Below, piece by piece: positions 16,804 through 27,862 of a stretch of DNA of 64,000 nucleotides; position 1 is the first letter of the stretch; each line of letters opens with the position of its first letter. The notes below the pieces were generated by a model. It saw only the letters and a program-made list of their open reading frames with translations. It did no database searches and was not told the origin of the DNA. Source of the stretch: Dinoroseobacter sp049800835 (GTDB lineage: Bacteria; Pseudomonadota; Alphaproteobacteria; Rhodobacterales; Rhodobacteraceae); the NCBI RefSeq assembly GCF_049800835.1, contig NZ_JBNAFU010000003.1:62001-126000 (forward strand), given 5' to 3'. Made by a program: the position numbers and the translations under genes.

Positions 16804-18525
16804 TTACTGCCAGGACTGGATCAGTTCGTCATAGGCGACGGTCATCGGCTCTTCGTCCTCGTTCTCCAGCTTCGGGAACGGCGCCCCGGGCTGTGCGAAC
16901 CAGTGCTCGGCACCAAGCTCTTCGTTCATGACCGGACCAAGATCGCCCTGAACGCCTGCGCGCTCCAGGCGCTCAAGCACGGCTTCCTGTGCTTCGCAAA
17001 GGGCATCGAGGGCTTCCTGCGCGGTCTTTTGACCGGACATTGCGTCCCCGATGTTCTGCCACCAAAGCTGCGCCAGACGCGGATAATCCGGAACGTTCGT
17101 GCCGGTCGGCGACCAAGCCACGCGCGCGGGCGAGCGGTAGAACTCCACCAGACCGCCGAGCTTGTCGGCACGCTGCGTGAAGTGATCGCTGTCGATCGTG
17201 GACTCGCGGATGAAGGTCAGGCCTACGTCCGATTTCTTGAGGTCCACGGTCTTGGAGGTCACGAACTGGGCATAGAGCCACGCGGCCTTTGCACGATCCA
17301 CCGGGGTGGATTTCATCAGCGTCCAGGAGCCAGCGTCCTGATAGCCGACCTTCTGGCCCTCTTTCCAGTAGACACCGTGCGGGGAGGGCGCCATGCGCCA
17401 CTTGGGCGTGCCATCCTCGTTCATCACCGGCAGGCCAGGCTCGACCGTGGCGGCGGTAAACGCGGTGTACCAGAACATCTGCTGTGCCACGTTGCCCTGC
17501 GCCGGGATTGGACCCGCTTCGGAGAACGTCATGCCAGCCGCCGCCGGGGGCGAGTACTTCTGCAGCCACTCGATCGCCTTGTTCACGGCATAGACCGCGG
17601 CGGGCGAGTTGGTGGCCCCGCCACGAGCCACACAGGATCCGACCGGCTGGGAGTTTTCGTTCACACGAATACCCCACTCGTCCACCGGCAGGCCGTTCGG
17701 CTCGCCGACGTCGCCCATGCCAGCCATGGACATCCACGCATCAGTGTAGCGCCAGCCCAGCGAGGGGTCTTTCTTGCCATAGTCCATGTTGCCAAAGACT
17801 TCGCCTTCGACGCCGAGATGGCTCAGGTCGCGACCGGTAAAGAACTCGGCAATGTCCTCATAGGCGGACCAGTTCACCGGTACGCCAAGGTCATAGCCAT
17901 AGGCTTCGCGGAAGTCGGCCTTGTTCTTTTCGTCGTTGAACCAGTCGTAGCGGAACCAGTAGAGGTTCGCGAACTGCTGACTGGGCAGCTGATAAAGCTT
18001 GCCATCGGGCCCGGTGGTGAAGCTGGTGCCGATGAAGTCATCGATGTCCAGCGTCGGCAGCGTCACGTCCGCGCCCTCTCCGGCCATCCAGTCGGTCAGG
18101 TTGCGCACCTGCTGATAGCGCCAGTGGGTGCCGATCAGGTCGGAGTCGTTGATGTAGGCGTCATAGATGTTCTCGCCCGACTGCATTTGGGTTTGCAGCT
18201 TTTCGACGACGTCGCCTTCGCCGATCAGGTCATGCGTGACCTGAATGCCGGTGATCGCGGTGAACGCGGGCGCCAGCACCTGGCTTTCGTATTCGTGTGT
18301 CGTAATTGTTTCGGAGACAACCTTGATCTCCATCCCCTGAAACGGCGCTGCCGCATCGACGAAGAACTGCATTTCTGCTTCCTGCTCTTCGCGGGACAGG
18401 ACGGACAGACCGGCAATCTCGTTGTCGAGAAACTCCATCGCCGCGTCCATGTCGGCGAATGTTGGCGTGGCAGACAATGCCAGCCCAACAGCCACCGCCG
18501 TTGACGTTCTAAGTGACAAGTTCAT
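16804..18525 (-). CDS. glpV: glycerol ABC transporter substrate-binding protein
   Basis: The periplasmic solute receptor of the GlpSTPQUV glycerol importer known from Rhizobium. The 573-residue precursor has a cleavable signal peptide (hydrophobic core AVAVGLALSATPTFA, cleavage near residue 24). The mature protein has the large family-1 binding-protein fold; it is longer than sugar receptors, as is typical of this glycerol subgroup. The start ATG has GGGAGG just upstream. Neighbours are glpU upstream and glpK downstream. Identity rests on operon position plus length and the start pattern of the family. Confidence 0.92.
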   Translation of the reverse strand: MNLSLRTSTAVAVGLALSATPTFADMDAAMEFLDNEIAGLSVLSREEQEAEMQFFVDAAAPFQGMEIKVVSETITTHEYESQVLAPAFTAITGIQVTHDLIGEGDVVEKLQTQMQSGENIYDAYINDSDLIGTHWRYQQVRNLTDWMAGEGADVTLPTLDIDDFIGTSFTTGPDGKLYQLPSQQFANLYWFRYDWFNDEKNKADFREAYGYDLGVPVNWSAYEDIAEFFTGRDLSHLGVEGEVFGNMDYGKKDPSLGWRYTDAWMSMAGMGDVGEPNGLPVDEWGIRVNENSQPVGSCVARGGATNSPAAVYAVNKAIEWLQKYSPPAAAGMTFSEAGPIPAQGNVAQQMFWYTAFTAATVEPGLPVMNEDGTPKWRMAPSPHGVYWKEGQKVGYQDAGSWTLMKSTPVDRAKAAWLYAQFVTSKTVDLKKSDVGLTFIRESTIDSDHFTQRADKLGGLVEFYRSPARVAWSPTGTNVPDYPRLAQLWWQNIGDAMSGQKTAQEALDALCEAQEAVLERLERAGVQGDLGPVMNEELGAEHWFAQPGAPFPKLENEDEEPMTVAYDELIQSWQ

Positions 18526-18603
18526 GAAAAACCTCCCTGGTTGAACTTGAGTATCGTAGCAGCCGGGCAGGTTATCCTCTCACCCGGGTATTCATCGGCG
18601 CAG

Positions 18604-18876
18604 TCAGACGTATCTGAACACCAGAACGGCGTAGACCGCGCAGATCACAAGGGCCCACCACTGGGCCATGTCGGTCAGGCCCAGCCAGGCCAGATTGATG
18701 AAGGCCGAGCCGAGCAGCGTTATGAACAGCCTGTCCCCGCGCGTCGTCTCAATCCGCAGCACGCCCACGCGGGGCGTCTCGGGAAACTTGATCGCAAGGA
18801 TCGTGAAGGTGATGAGCAGGCTGGCGATTACCATGAAGAAGATCGCCGTCGGCCAGGTCCATGCCATCCAGTCCAT
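18604..18876 (-). CDS. glpU: small membrane protein GlpU (DUF2160)
   Basis: A 90-residue protein with two to three hydrophobic helices (WTWPTAIFFMVIASLLITFT; FINLAWLGL; ALVICAVYAVLVF) and a conserved central RIETTRGDRLF segment typical of DUF2160. In rhizobial glycerol operons this gene always accompanies the ABC transporter and is thought to be an accessory membrane component. The ATG overlaps the stop of the upstream gene by one base (TAATG) and has GGAG nine bases upstream. A longer in-frame extension reaches 18999 but lies inside the neighbouring gene. Confidence 0.88.
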   Translation of the reverse strand: MDWMAWTWPTAIFFMVIASLLITFTILAIKFPETPRVGVLRIETTRGDRLFITLLGSAFINLAWLGLTDMAQWWALVICAVYAVLVFRYV

Positions 18877-19315
18877 TAGGATTCTCCTGCCTGAGCGAAA
18901 GCGAGGAACGAGGCAATCAATCCTAAGATAAAGAAAAGGATCGAAGAAATGTATCCCGTTCCTGCGACCCGCACGTGCCAGATATTTTTCGCCAGCCACG
19001 TTTGCTTCGAGTCCACGTTCGCATATGTCTCGGTGTCATTGAGTATTTTCATCATCGCAAAATAAAGAACTCCGACGCCGGAAAACGCGCATACCAACCC
19101 AGCGGAGAAGCATCCGACCGCAAACCACAACTCCGGAGAAACGGAGGGTCTAATAAAAATCTGTCCGGAGAGTACGAGGCCAATTGCACCGCCGTGCAAC
19201 CCAATCGCGGACTTTGCGAAAAAAGTCATCAGGCCCGATACGGTATCATACCGCTTGTCGTGCAGCTGAAGAACGAACTCTTCAGAAGAAAAAACTTTCT
19301 CTGCAACCTTTGACA

Positions 19316-19316
<1 letters not shown>
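18876..19316 (-). CDS. unknown three-helix membrane protein inserted in the glp operon
   Basis: 146 residues of no recognised family. A soluble N-terminal stretch of about 25 residues is followed by predicted membrane helices at about 28-50, 64-90 and 118-141, with a charged cytoplasmic-looking loop between the last two (KILNDTETYANVDSKQTW). It is coupled on both sides: its ATG overlaps the glpQ stop by one base and its stop overlaps the glpU start by one base. Rhizobial glp operons run glpP-glpQ-glpU-glpV without such a gene. The sequence is clearly more AT-rich than its neighbours, which suggests later acquisition. Function in glycerol transport is only implied by position. Confidence 0.8.
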
Positions 19317-20167
<851 letters not shown>

Positions 20168-20170
20168 GGA

Positions 20171-21039
<869 letters not shown>

Positions 21040-21040
<1 letters not shown>

Positions 21041-22116
21041 CAGGCGGCCTTTCCTTCGGTGCGCCAATCATCGACGTAAACATTCACATGTGCCGGATCG
21101 AAGGCCACACGGGTCATGTCGGGTGAAATCGATACGTCTTCTGCGGCAACGATATTGATTTCGCTGCCAAACAGGTCGGCGCGCACGATCTTGTGGCGAC
21201 CCACGTCTTCGACGCGCCTCACCTTGACGGGCAGGCCCTCGCCATCGGTCAATTTCACGAATTCCGGGCGCACGCCCAGTTCAACCTTGCCGGACAACGG
21301 CTCAAAAGCCCGGTCCAGTTTCAGGGTGGCGCCGTGAACCGTTGCCGTCATCCCGTCGATTGAGGCCGGGATGACGTTCATGCCCGGGGAGCCGATGAAA
21401 TAGCCGACAAACGTGTGCTCAGGCCGCTCAAACAGTTCCTGCGGTGTGCCGATCTGCACCACGCGCCCATCATACATGACAACGACTTTGTCAGCGAAGG
21501 TTAGTGCCTCCGTCTGGTCATGGGTCACATAGATCATCGTGTGCCCGAACTCGTGGTGGAGCGATTTCAGCTGCGTCCGCAATTCCCACTTCATGTGGGG
21601 ATCAATCACCGTCAGCGGTTCGTCGAACAGGAGCGCGTTGACATCCTCACGCACCATGCCCCGACCTAGACTGATCTTTTGTTTGGCGTCTGCCGTCAGA
21701 CCGCGTGCGCGCTTGTCGAGTTCGGCTTCCATCCCGATCATCGCACCGATCTGCTGCACGCGCTCGGAGATATATTGTGCGCTCGCCCCACGGTTCTTCA
21801 GCGGGAAGGCGAGGTTGTCGCGCACGGTCATCGTGTCGTAGACCACCGGAAACTGGAACACCTGCGCGATGTTGCGGTCTGCCGTACTCGCGCCGGTCAC
21901 GTCCACGCCGTCAAACAGGATGCGCCCCTGGCTCGGATGCAGAAGGCCTGAGATGATGTTGAGCAAGGTCGATTTCCCGCAGCCCGACGCCCCAAGCAAG
22001 GCGTAAGCCTCGCCATCCGACCAAACATGGTTCAGTTCCTTGAGCGCAAAGTCATCTTCGCCCGCCGGGTTGGGAAGGTAGGAATGCGCGAGGTTGTCCA
22101 GCGTGATCTTTGCCAT
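21040..22116 (-). CDS. glpT: glycerol ABC transporter ATPase GlpT, degenerate signature
   Basis: One of the two ATP-binding subunits, 358 residues: nucleotide-binding domain (1-235) followed by a C-terminal MOP/TOBE-like regulatory domain. Walker A is intact (GASGCGKST, 42-50), as is Walker B (ALLFDEP, around 161-167). The ABC signature, normally LSGGQ, reads LTADAKQ (140-146), and the D-loop reads TVIDP. The paired GlpS has a canonical signature, so the transporter probably has one fully competent and one degenerate ATP site. Despite the symbol, this is not the E. coli glycerol-3-phosphate antiporter. Confidence 0.93.
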
Positions 22117-22128
22117 GGTCCCCTCCCT

Positions 22129-23217
22129 TCAGGCGGCCAGCGCGTAGGAGGCGGGCGCAACCAGCGTGCCGTCCTCGTCGAAAATGTAGACATGGCGCGG
22201 GTCAAGATAGACCTTGAGCGGCGCACCAAGTTCCAGGTCATGCACGCCATGGACCAGACCCACCCACCGTTCGCCATGATGGTCGAGATGCACGAAGGTT
22301 TCGGACCCGGTCAATTCCGTGACGACCAAACGCGTATCAAATTCCATAGCTCCTGCGCTGTGCGAGATAATCTCCACATGGTTCGGGCGGAACCCGGCAA
22401 GATAGCGACCATCTGCCAACCCCTCCATCGGACCCATCACAGGGGCGCTTTGACCATCCCCGAACATGATCTTCGCTCCGGTCTTGCTGACCCGCAGAAA
22501 GTTCATCGGCGGATCGCTGAAGACTCGTGCTGTCGTGGCATCAACGGGCTGACGGTACACCGTCGGCGTTGGCCCGAACTGCGTGACCCGCCCTTCCCAG
22601 AGCGCGGCGGTCGAGCCGCCAAGCAGAAGCGCTTCTTCAGGTTCGGTCGTGGCATATACGAAAATCGATCCGGCCTCTTCGAAGATCTTGGGAATCTCCA
22701 CGCGCAGTTCTTCGCGCAGCTTGTAATCGAGGTTCGCCAAAGGCTCATCCAGCAGAACCAGCCCAGCATCCTTTACGAGGGCCCGCGCCAACGCACAGCG
22801 CTGCTGCTGCCCGCCAGAAAGCTCCAATGGCTTTCGATCCAGCAGCGGCGAAAGCTGCATCAAATCCGCGGCCTTGCGCACGGCAGCGTCAATCTCCGCC
22901 TTGGACCTCCCAAGGATGCGCATGGGCGAGGCAATGTTATCGTAGACCGTCATGGTCGGGTAATTGATGAACTGCTGGTAAACCATCGCGACCTGACGGT
23001 CTTGCACCCGCATGCCCGTAACGTCGGCGCCTTCCCAGAAAATCTGCCCCTCTGTCGGCGCATCGAGACCCGCCATCAAACGCATCAGAGAGGTTTTTCC
23101 CGACAAGGTCGGTCCAAGGAGCACATTCATCGTGCCTTTGTTCAGCGTCAGGTCGGTGGGGAAGATATGCGTGACCCCGTTCACCACCTTTGACACGTTC
23201 TTGAGTTCAAGCGTCAT
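22129..23217 (-). CDS. glpS: glycerol ABC transporter ATPase GlpS
   Basis: The other ATP-binding subunit, 362 residues, with Walker A GPTLSGKT (35-42), a canonical signature LSGGQQQR (133-140), Walker B LVLLDEP and D-loop ANLDYK. A C-terminal regulatory domain follows. The ATG at 23217 begins the conserved MTLELKNVSK; an in-frame ATG at 23274 lies within glpD. Eight bases separate it from the glpD stop. It pairs with GlpT, whose signature is degenerate. Confidence 0.94.
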   Translation of the reverse strand: MTLELKNVSKVVNGVTHIFPTDLTLNKGTMNVLLGPTLSGKTSLMRLMAGLDAPTEGQIFWEGADVTGMRVQDRQVAMVYQQFINYPTMTVYDNIASPMRILGRSKAEIDAAVRKAADLMQLSPLLDRKPLELSGGQQQRCALARALVKDAGLVLLDEPLANLDYKLREELRVEIPKIFEEAGSIFVYATTEPEEALLLGGSTAALWEGRVTQFGPTPTVYRQPVDATTARVFSDPPMNFLRVSKTGAKIMFGDGQSAPVMGPMEGLADGRYLAGFRPNHVEIISHSAGAMEFDTRLVVTELTGSETFVHLDHHGERWVGLVHGVHDLELGAPLKVYLDPRHVYIFDEDGTLVAPASYALAA

Positions 23218-23225
23218 GGCCCCCC

Positions 23226-24812
23226 CTATTCCGCTGCCGCCGGATGCATTGCCCGGAAACGGTCCTTGATCCAAGTGTCGAGCCGCGCAATCTGATCCTC
23301 CGTCAGACGCAAGCCGAGCTTGCTGCGTCGCCAGACCACATCATCTGCGCATTGCGCGTATTCTTTGTCCATAAGCCACGCGACCTCCCGTGCGGTCATG
23401 GTCGCGCCGAAGTCTTCGCCAAGGTCGCTTTGTGACCTGGCACCTGCAAGAATTTCAGCGGCTTCTGTTCCGTAGGCCCGGACCAACCGCCGCGCCCAAC
23501 GGTCGGACAGGAACGCGTGATCTGCACGAAGTCCCTCGATCAGCGCTGCCACGCCATCGACCGGAAAATCGCCCCCAGGCAAGGGCACGCAGGCGGTCCA
23601 CGGCCCCCCAACATCCGGGAATACGGTCTTGATCTCGTCCAGAGCGCTTTCCGCAAGTCGACGATAGGTCGTGATCTTTCCACCGAAAACGTTCAGCGCG
23701 GGCGCGCCACGGCTCTTGTCCAGTTGCAGAACGTAATCGCGCGTGGCCGCTGTCGCGCTTGTAGCGCCGTCATCGTAGAGAGGCCGTACGCCGGAATAGG
23801 TCCACACGACATCCGCATCCGAAATCGGCGAGGCAAGATACTGGTTGATGAAGGTGATCAGGTAGCTCTGTTCCTCGGGCGTACATTCGGGCTCGATCGA
23901 TGCATCGGGATGGTCTGCATCGGTCGTCCCGATCAGCGTAAAATCAGTCTCATACGGAATTGCAAAAATGATCCGACCATCGGTGCCTTGAAAGAAGTAG
24001 CACTTGTCGTGTTCGAAGAGCCGCTTTGTCACGATGTGGCTGCCCCGCACCAGCCGGACACCGCTTTGCTGATTGCTCTTGAGGGTTCCCCGCAATACGT
24101 CCCCGACCCAAGGTCCGGCCGCATTCACGACCATCTTGGCAGTCACACTGTGCATTTCACCGGTGGACGAGTTGCGAAGCTCGACGCGCCACATGCCGTC
24201 CTCGACACCAGCGGAGACGACCTTCTGTCGCGGCAGAATGGTGGCACCGTGCGCTTCGGCATCACGGGCATTCAACACGACCAAGCGTGAGTCTTCGACC
24301 CAGCAATCCGAATACTCGAATGCCTTTTCGAATTTCGGGCTCAGCGGTGCGCCCTCTGGCGTATTGCGCAGATCCAGACCACTCGTACCCGGTAGGATCT
24401 CGCGCCCACCAAGATGGTCATAAAGGAACAAACCAATCCGGATCAGCCAGGACGGGCGGCGCCCTTTCATCCACGGCATCACGACACTAAGCAGTTTCGA
24501 CGTCGGCGTCGTGGTGTCAAACCGCATACTCTGATGATAGGGCAGCACGAACCGCATCGGCCATGCGATATGAGGCATTGCCTTGAGTAGAGTTTCGCGC
24601 TCGATGAGGGACTCGCGCACAAGGCGAACTTCGAAGTACTCAAGGTAACGAAGACCGCCGTGGAACAGCTTGGTCGACGCGGCAGAGGTGGCCGCCCCGA
24701 TATCGTTCATCTCTGCCACGGCAACGGACAACCCGCGCCCCGCAGCGTCACGCGCAATACCACAGCCGTTTATGCCCCCGCCGATAACCAGCAGGTCAAA
24801 GCTCGCCCTCAT
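23226..24812 (-). CDS. glpD: aerobic glycerol-3-phosphate dehydrogenase
   Basis: A membrane-associated FAD enzyme that oxidises sn-glycerol 3-phosphate to dihydroxyacetone phosphate and passes electrons to ubiquinone. The 528-residue protein starts with the FAD dinucleotide-binding motif (LLVIGGGINGCGIARDAAGR) and has the family segments STKLFHGGLRYLEYFEVRLV and GKITTYRRLAE plus the C-terminal cap domain. It is the first gene of the glycerol operon, divergent from glpR across a 256-base gap. Confidence 0.97.
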   Translation of the reverse strand: MRASFDLLVIGGGINGCGIARDAAGRGLSVAVAEMNDIGAATSAASTKLFHGGLRYLEYFEVRLVRESLIERETLLKAMPHIAWPMRFVLPYHQSMRFDTTTPTSKLLSVVMPWMKGRRPSWLIRIGLFLYDHLGGREILPGTSGLDLRNTPEGAPLSPKFEKAFEYSDCWVEDSRLVVLNARDAEAHGATILPRQKVVSAGVEDGMWRVELRNSSTGEMHSVTAKMVVNAAGPWVGDVLRGTLKSNQQSGVRLVRGSHIVTKRLFEHDKCYFFQGTDGRIIFAIPYETDFTLIGTTDADHPDASIEPECTPEEQSYLITFINQYLASPISDADVVWTYSGVRPLYDDGATSATAATRDYVLQLDKSRGAPALNVFGGKITTYRRLAESALDEIKTVFPDVGGPWTACVPLPGGDFPVDGVAALIEGLRADHAFLSDRWARRLVRAYGTEAAEILAGARSQSDLGEDFGATMTAREVAWLMDKEYAQCADDVVWRRSKLGLRLTEDQIARLDTWIKDRFRAMHPAAAE

Positions 24813-25068
24813 TGGCTTCCTCCCTCGCGCCCCTCAAGGCGCAACCAATTAGTTACAAAAAACGCGTGCGAATGGAAGATATAAATGTTCGTTTATGATC
24901 GATTTGTCGTAAGTATATGGTTCGAAGAGGTTTTTTAACTCCTCCATCAAAAAGGTGTGGCCGGATCGAAGCGCAAAAAAGGACTTGGGAGGTAGAATCG
25001 ATCTTGAGTCATCGTAAATTCGAACAAATTCGCGCTATAACAGCGTACAAACGAACAGCAGGGTCGAA
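24813..25068. promoter_or_regulatory. glpD/glpR divergent promoter with GlpR-like half-sites
   Basis: A 256-base AT-rich gap between divergent starts. It contains ATGTTCG at 24885-24891 and its inverse form CGAACA at 25021-25026 and 25051-25056. These match the half-site of the E. coli GlpR operator (TTCG / CGAAC). The AT-rich block 24875-24915 (with TATAAA and GTTTATGATCG) is the likely glpD promoter area. No hairpin terminator or further gene is seen. Confidence 0.45.
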
Positions 25069-25845
25069 ATGGTACAAACACTGCGAAAACCCGAGATCAT
25101 CAATATCGCGCGTCGCGAAGGCATGGTGACGGTCGAAGGACTCGTGTCCCATTTTGGGGTGACACCGCAAACGATCCGCCGCGATCTGACAGAGTTGGCC
25201 GATGCCGGCCAACTGGATCGCGTACATGGCGGAGCCGTGCTTCCCTCCACCACGACCAATATCGGATACAGCGAACGGCGCGAACTGAACCAGTCATCCA
25301 AGGTCGACATTGCCCGGGCTGTCGCGCAGGAGATTCCCAATGACTGTTCCGTCTTTTTGAACATTGGCACCACAACCGAAGCTGTCGCGGCAGAACTGAT
25401 GCGGCACGAAGGTTTGCTGGTGGTCACCAACAACATCAACATCGCGGTGGTCCTGTCGGCCAATCCGCACATCGAGGTTGTGGTCACAGGTGGGAACCTG
25501 CGGCGCTCGGATGGCGGGCTCGTTGGCGATCTCGCCAAACAGTCCATCGGCCAGTTTCGGTTCGATTTCGCAGTAATTGGATGCTCCGCCTTGCATGAAG
25601 ACGGCGAGATCCTCGACTTCGACTTTCAGGAGGTAGGCGTCAGCAAGGAGATCATCAGCCGAAGCGAAACTGTTTTTCTTGCTGCCGATGCGTCCAAGTT
25701 CGAGCGTAAGGCACCAGCGCGTATCGCCTCACTGGATGCCGTAGATGTGTTCTTCACGGATGTGTCGCCGCCATCTGCGTGCCTACGTTTCTGCGCCGAT
25801 GCAGGAACCCGCGTCGAGATCGCGGGAAAGGCCAACACGCCCTAG
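25069..25845 (+). CDS. glpR: DeoR-family repressor of glycerol genes
   Basis: 258 residues with the DeoR N-terminal helix-turn-helix (VEGLVSHFGVTPQTIRRDL) and the C-terminal sugar-phosphate-sensing domain (FLNIGTTTEAVAAEL; VVTNNINIA; GGNLRRSDGGLVG; DASKFERKAPARIA). It probably represses the divergent glpD-STPQUVK operon and itself, released by glycerol 3-phosphate. The stop codon interlocks with that of tctA: the two genes converge and share CTAG at 25842-25845, leaving no intergenic terminator. Confidence 0.94.
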   Translation: MVQTLRKPEIINIARREGMVTVEGLVSHFGVTPQTIRRDLTELADAGQLDRVHGGAVLPSTTTNIGYSERRELNQSSKVDIARAVAQEIPNDCSVFLNIGTTTEAVAAELMRHEGLLVVTNNINIAVVLSANPHIEVVVTGGNLRRSDGGLVGDLAKQSIGQFRFDFAVIGCSALHEDGEILDFDFQEVGVSKEIISRSETVFLAADASKFERKAPARIASLDAVDVFFTDVSPPSACLRFCADAGTRVEIAGKANTP

Positions 25846-27338
25846 GGCGCGCTCCGCGCCCGTGCCGCAAGCACCTGCCGAACAAAGGGAAAGATCAGTG
25901 CAATCATTGCAGTCATGCCCAGAACAAGCGCGATGGGGTGGCCCGAGAAAAAGGCGAGGAAACTGCCATCGGTCAGGATCAGACCCTGGCGCAACGTAAT
26001 CTCCAGCGTGGGCCCCAGAACCATCCCGATGACCAGAGGTGCCATCGGGAAGCCCTGTCGCCGCAGGATGAACCCACCGACGCCAGCGGCCCCCATCACG
26101 AGCAGGTCGAACGGATTTCCGCGCACAAAATACACCCCTACCGCGCACAAAAGCACGATAGCCGTCATCATGTATGCCTCTTTCACTCGCAGAATTGGCG
26201 CGGCCACCCGGGACAACAGAATACCCAATGGCAGCAAAAGAAGGTTGATCAGGAAAAAGCCCGCGAAGATGGCGGCAATCAGACTCGGGTTGTCCTCAAC
26301 CAGTTTTGGGCCCGGTGTAATCCCATGCAGAGTCAGGGTCGCCAGCATCACCGCCGTGATCGCATCGCCCGGAATGCCCAGCGCCATCGTCGGCACCAGC
26401 GCACCGCCGGTAACCGCGTTGTTTGCGGCTTCGGAACTGACAATGCCATCCGGCTCGCCTGAGCCAAACTTGTCTCCATTGGGGGATGATCTGCGCCCCT
26501 CCGCATAGGAAATAAAGGCAGCTGTGGCCGCGCCTGTTCCCGGAAGAACACCGATAAGGTTGCCGATCAGAACGGACTTGCCAAGGTTCTTGCCCCGCCC
26601 TTTCCACATCGCGAGGCTTGGCAGCTTTACGCCCTTGAAATCGATCAGGTCTGATGTGGTGTTCAGTTTGGCACTCGCCCGCATCAGAACCTCGGACAGG
26701 GCGAAAACTCCGATAACAACCGCAAGCAGGTTGAACCCGGCGAAGAGTTGCCAGTTGTTGAACGTGAAGCGCATCTCGCCAATGATCGGGTCGCCACCGA
26801 CAGTGGAAAGGAAGATCCCGATCATCCCCGCAAGCAGCCCCTTGATCACCGACCCGGTAGAGACAGACACGATGCAGGTCATGCCCAAAAGGATGAGAGT
26901 GAACGTTTCGATCGGACCGAACTCGAGCGCAAAGGCCGCCAGTTGCGGTGCGGCGAAGATCAAAACAATGGCGGATACGAGCCCCCCGATCACAGATGCA
27001 ATCGTCGCCCAGCCAAGCGCCAGCCCGGCCTCGCCGCGTTGCGCCATGGGATATCCATCAAGACAGGTGGCTGCCGATTGCGGCGTTCCGGGCGTGTTGA
27101 TCAGGATGGCTGCAATCGACCCGCCATAGACCGACCCGGCATAAACCGCGAGCAATAACAGGATGGCAGGGGCCTGCCCCATTGTCAGCGTAAAGGGCAG
27201 AACCATAGCCACGGCTACGGTTGATCCGATCCCGGGCATCGCCCCCAGAACAATACCAAGTACCGTGCCAAGCACCAGGACAAGAATGCCTTCGAGCGTC
27301 AGAATGATGGCAATGGCTTCGGGAAGGGAGGATAGCAT
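25842..27338 (-). CDS. tctA: tripartite tricarboxylate transporter large permease
   Basis: TctA is the 12-helix membrane subunit of TTT-family importers for carboxylates such as citrate or related acids. The 498-residue protein has the conserved signature regions GAMPGIGSTVAVAM, NTPGTPQSAAT and IGVLPGTGAATAAFISYAEG. It follows tctB at a spacing of 7 bases and ends head-on with glpR. Substrate cannot be read from the sequence. Confidence 0.96.
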   Translation of the reverse strand: MLSSLPEAIAIILTLEGILVLVLGTVLGIVLGAMPGIGSTVAVAMVLPFTLTMGQAPAILLLLAVYAGSVYGGSIAAILINTPGTPQSAATCLDGYPMAQRGEAGLALGWATIASVIGGLVSAIVLIFAAPQLAAFALEFGPIETFTLILLGMTCIVSVSTGSVIKGLLAGMIGIFLSTVGGDPIIGEMRFTFNNWQLFAGFNLLAVVIGVFALSEVLMRASAKLNTTSDLIDFKGVKLPSLAMWKGRGKNLGKSVLIGNLIGVLPGTGAATAAFISYAEGRRSSPNGDKFGSGEPDGIVSSEAANNAVTGGALVPTMALGIPGDAITAVMLATLTLHGITPGPKLVEDNPSLIAAIFAGFFLINLLLLPLGILLSRVAAPILRVKEAYMMTAIVLLCAVGVYFVRGNPFDLLVMGAAGVGGFILRRQGFPMAPLVIGMVLGPTLEITLRQGLILTDGSFLAFFSGHPIALVLGMTAMIALIFPFVRQVLAARARSAP

Positions 27339-27345
27339 GCGTGCC

Positions 27346-27804
27346 TCAGAACAGATGCGTGAAGCGTGACACAGGCAGCGGCATTTTCAGCATGTGATTG
27401 AAAAACAGAACCAGAGCACCGGGAACGGCGATGGCATAGAACGCCACGGTCACTGGATTTCGTATCCCGAAGATCGGCAGGGAGATCGCAGCGAAAACGA
27501 CCGATGGCAAAAAGAACCCCTCGCGGCCGATGACGTTGGTGTAGACGACTGACGCGAGCAGCAGCACAAGCACACGCCACCAGTTGGCCACAGTCGGGTT
27601 ACCAGACGGCGACCAGAGCGCCTGGACCAGTGCAAGAAGTGACAGCCCGATCCAGAGGACCAAGATGATGCGTGGAAAAAACACCGGAGACTGCGCCAGG
27701 TCCGTGCTCGAAAACACCTGCCCGAAGGTAGAGGCATAAAGCCCCACACCGATCAGCAACAGCCCCAGGAGGACCATCACCTGCTCATTGGCAATGCGCG
27801 ACAT
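27346..27804 (-). CDS. tctB: tripartite tricarboxylate transporter small permease
   Basis: A 152-residue membrane protein with four hydrophobic segments (VMVLLGLLLIGVGLYAS; FFPRIILVLWIGLSLLALV; VLVLLASVVYTNVIG; VTVFYAIAVPGALVLFF-like region), the size and topology of TctB. It lies between tctC (58-base gap) and tctA (7 bases), which fixes the assignment, since TctB sequences are poorly conserved. Confidence 0.9.
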   Translation of the reverse strand: MSRIANEQVMVLLGLLLIGVGLYASTFGQVFSSTDLAQSPVFFPRIILVLWIGLSLLALVQALWSPSGNPTVANWWRVLVLLLASVVYTNVIGREGFFLPSVVFAAISLPIFGIRNPVTVAFYAIAVPGALVLFFNHMLKMPLPVSRFTHLF

Positions 27805-27862
27805 TCTGGGTCCCTTCGGTCCGGGACCGGGCAGCCGTCGCGGCCGCCCGGAATCCGCTCAA

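Noticed and set aside
16759..18504. 581-codon open frame antisense to the glycerol-binding protein gene
   Set aside because: Exact shadow of glpV, whose signal peptide, ribosome site and operon position are clear. It also runs across the glpV terminator.
22027..23193. 388-codon open frame antisense to glpS
   Set aside because: Shadow of an ABC ATPase gene with intact Walker and signature motifs.
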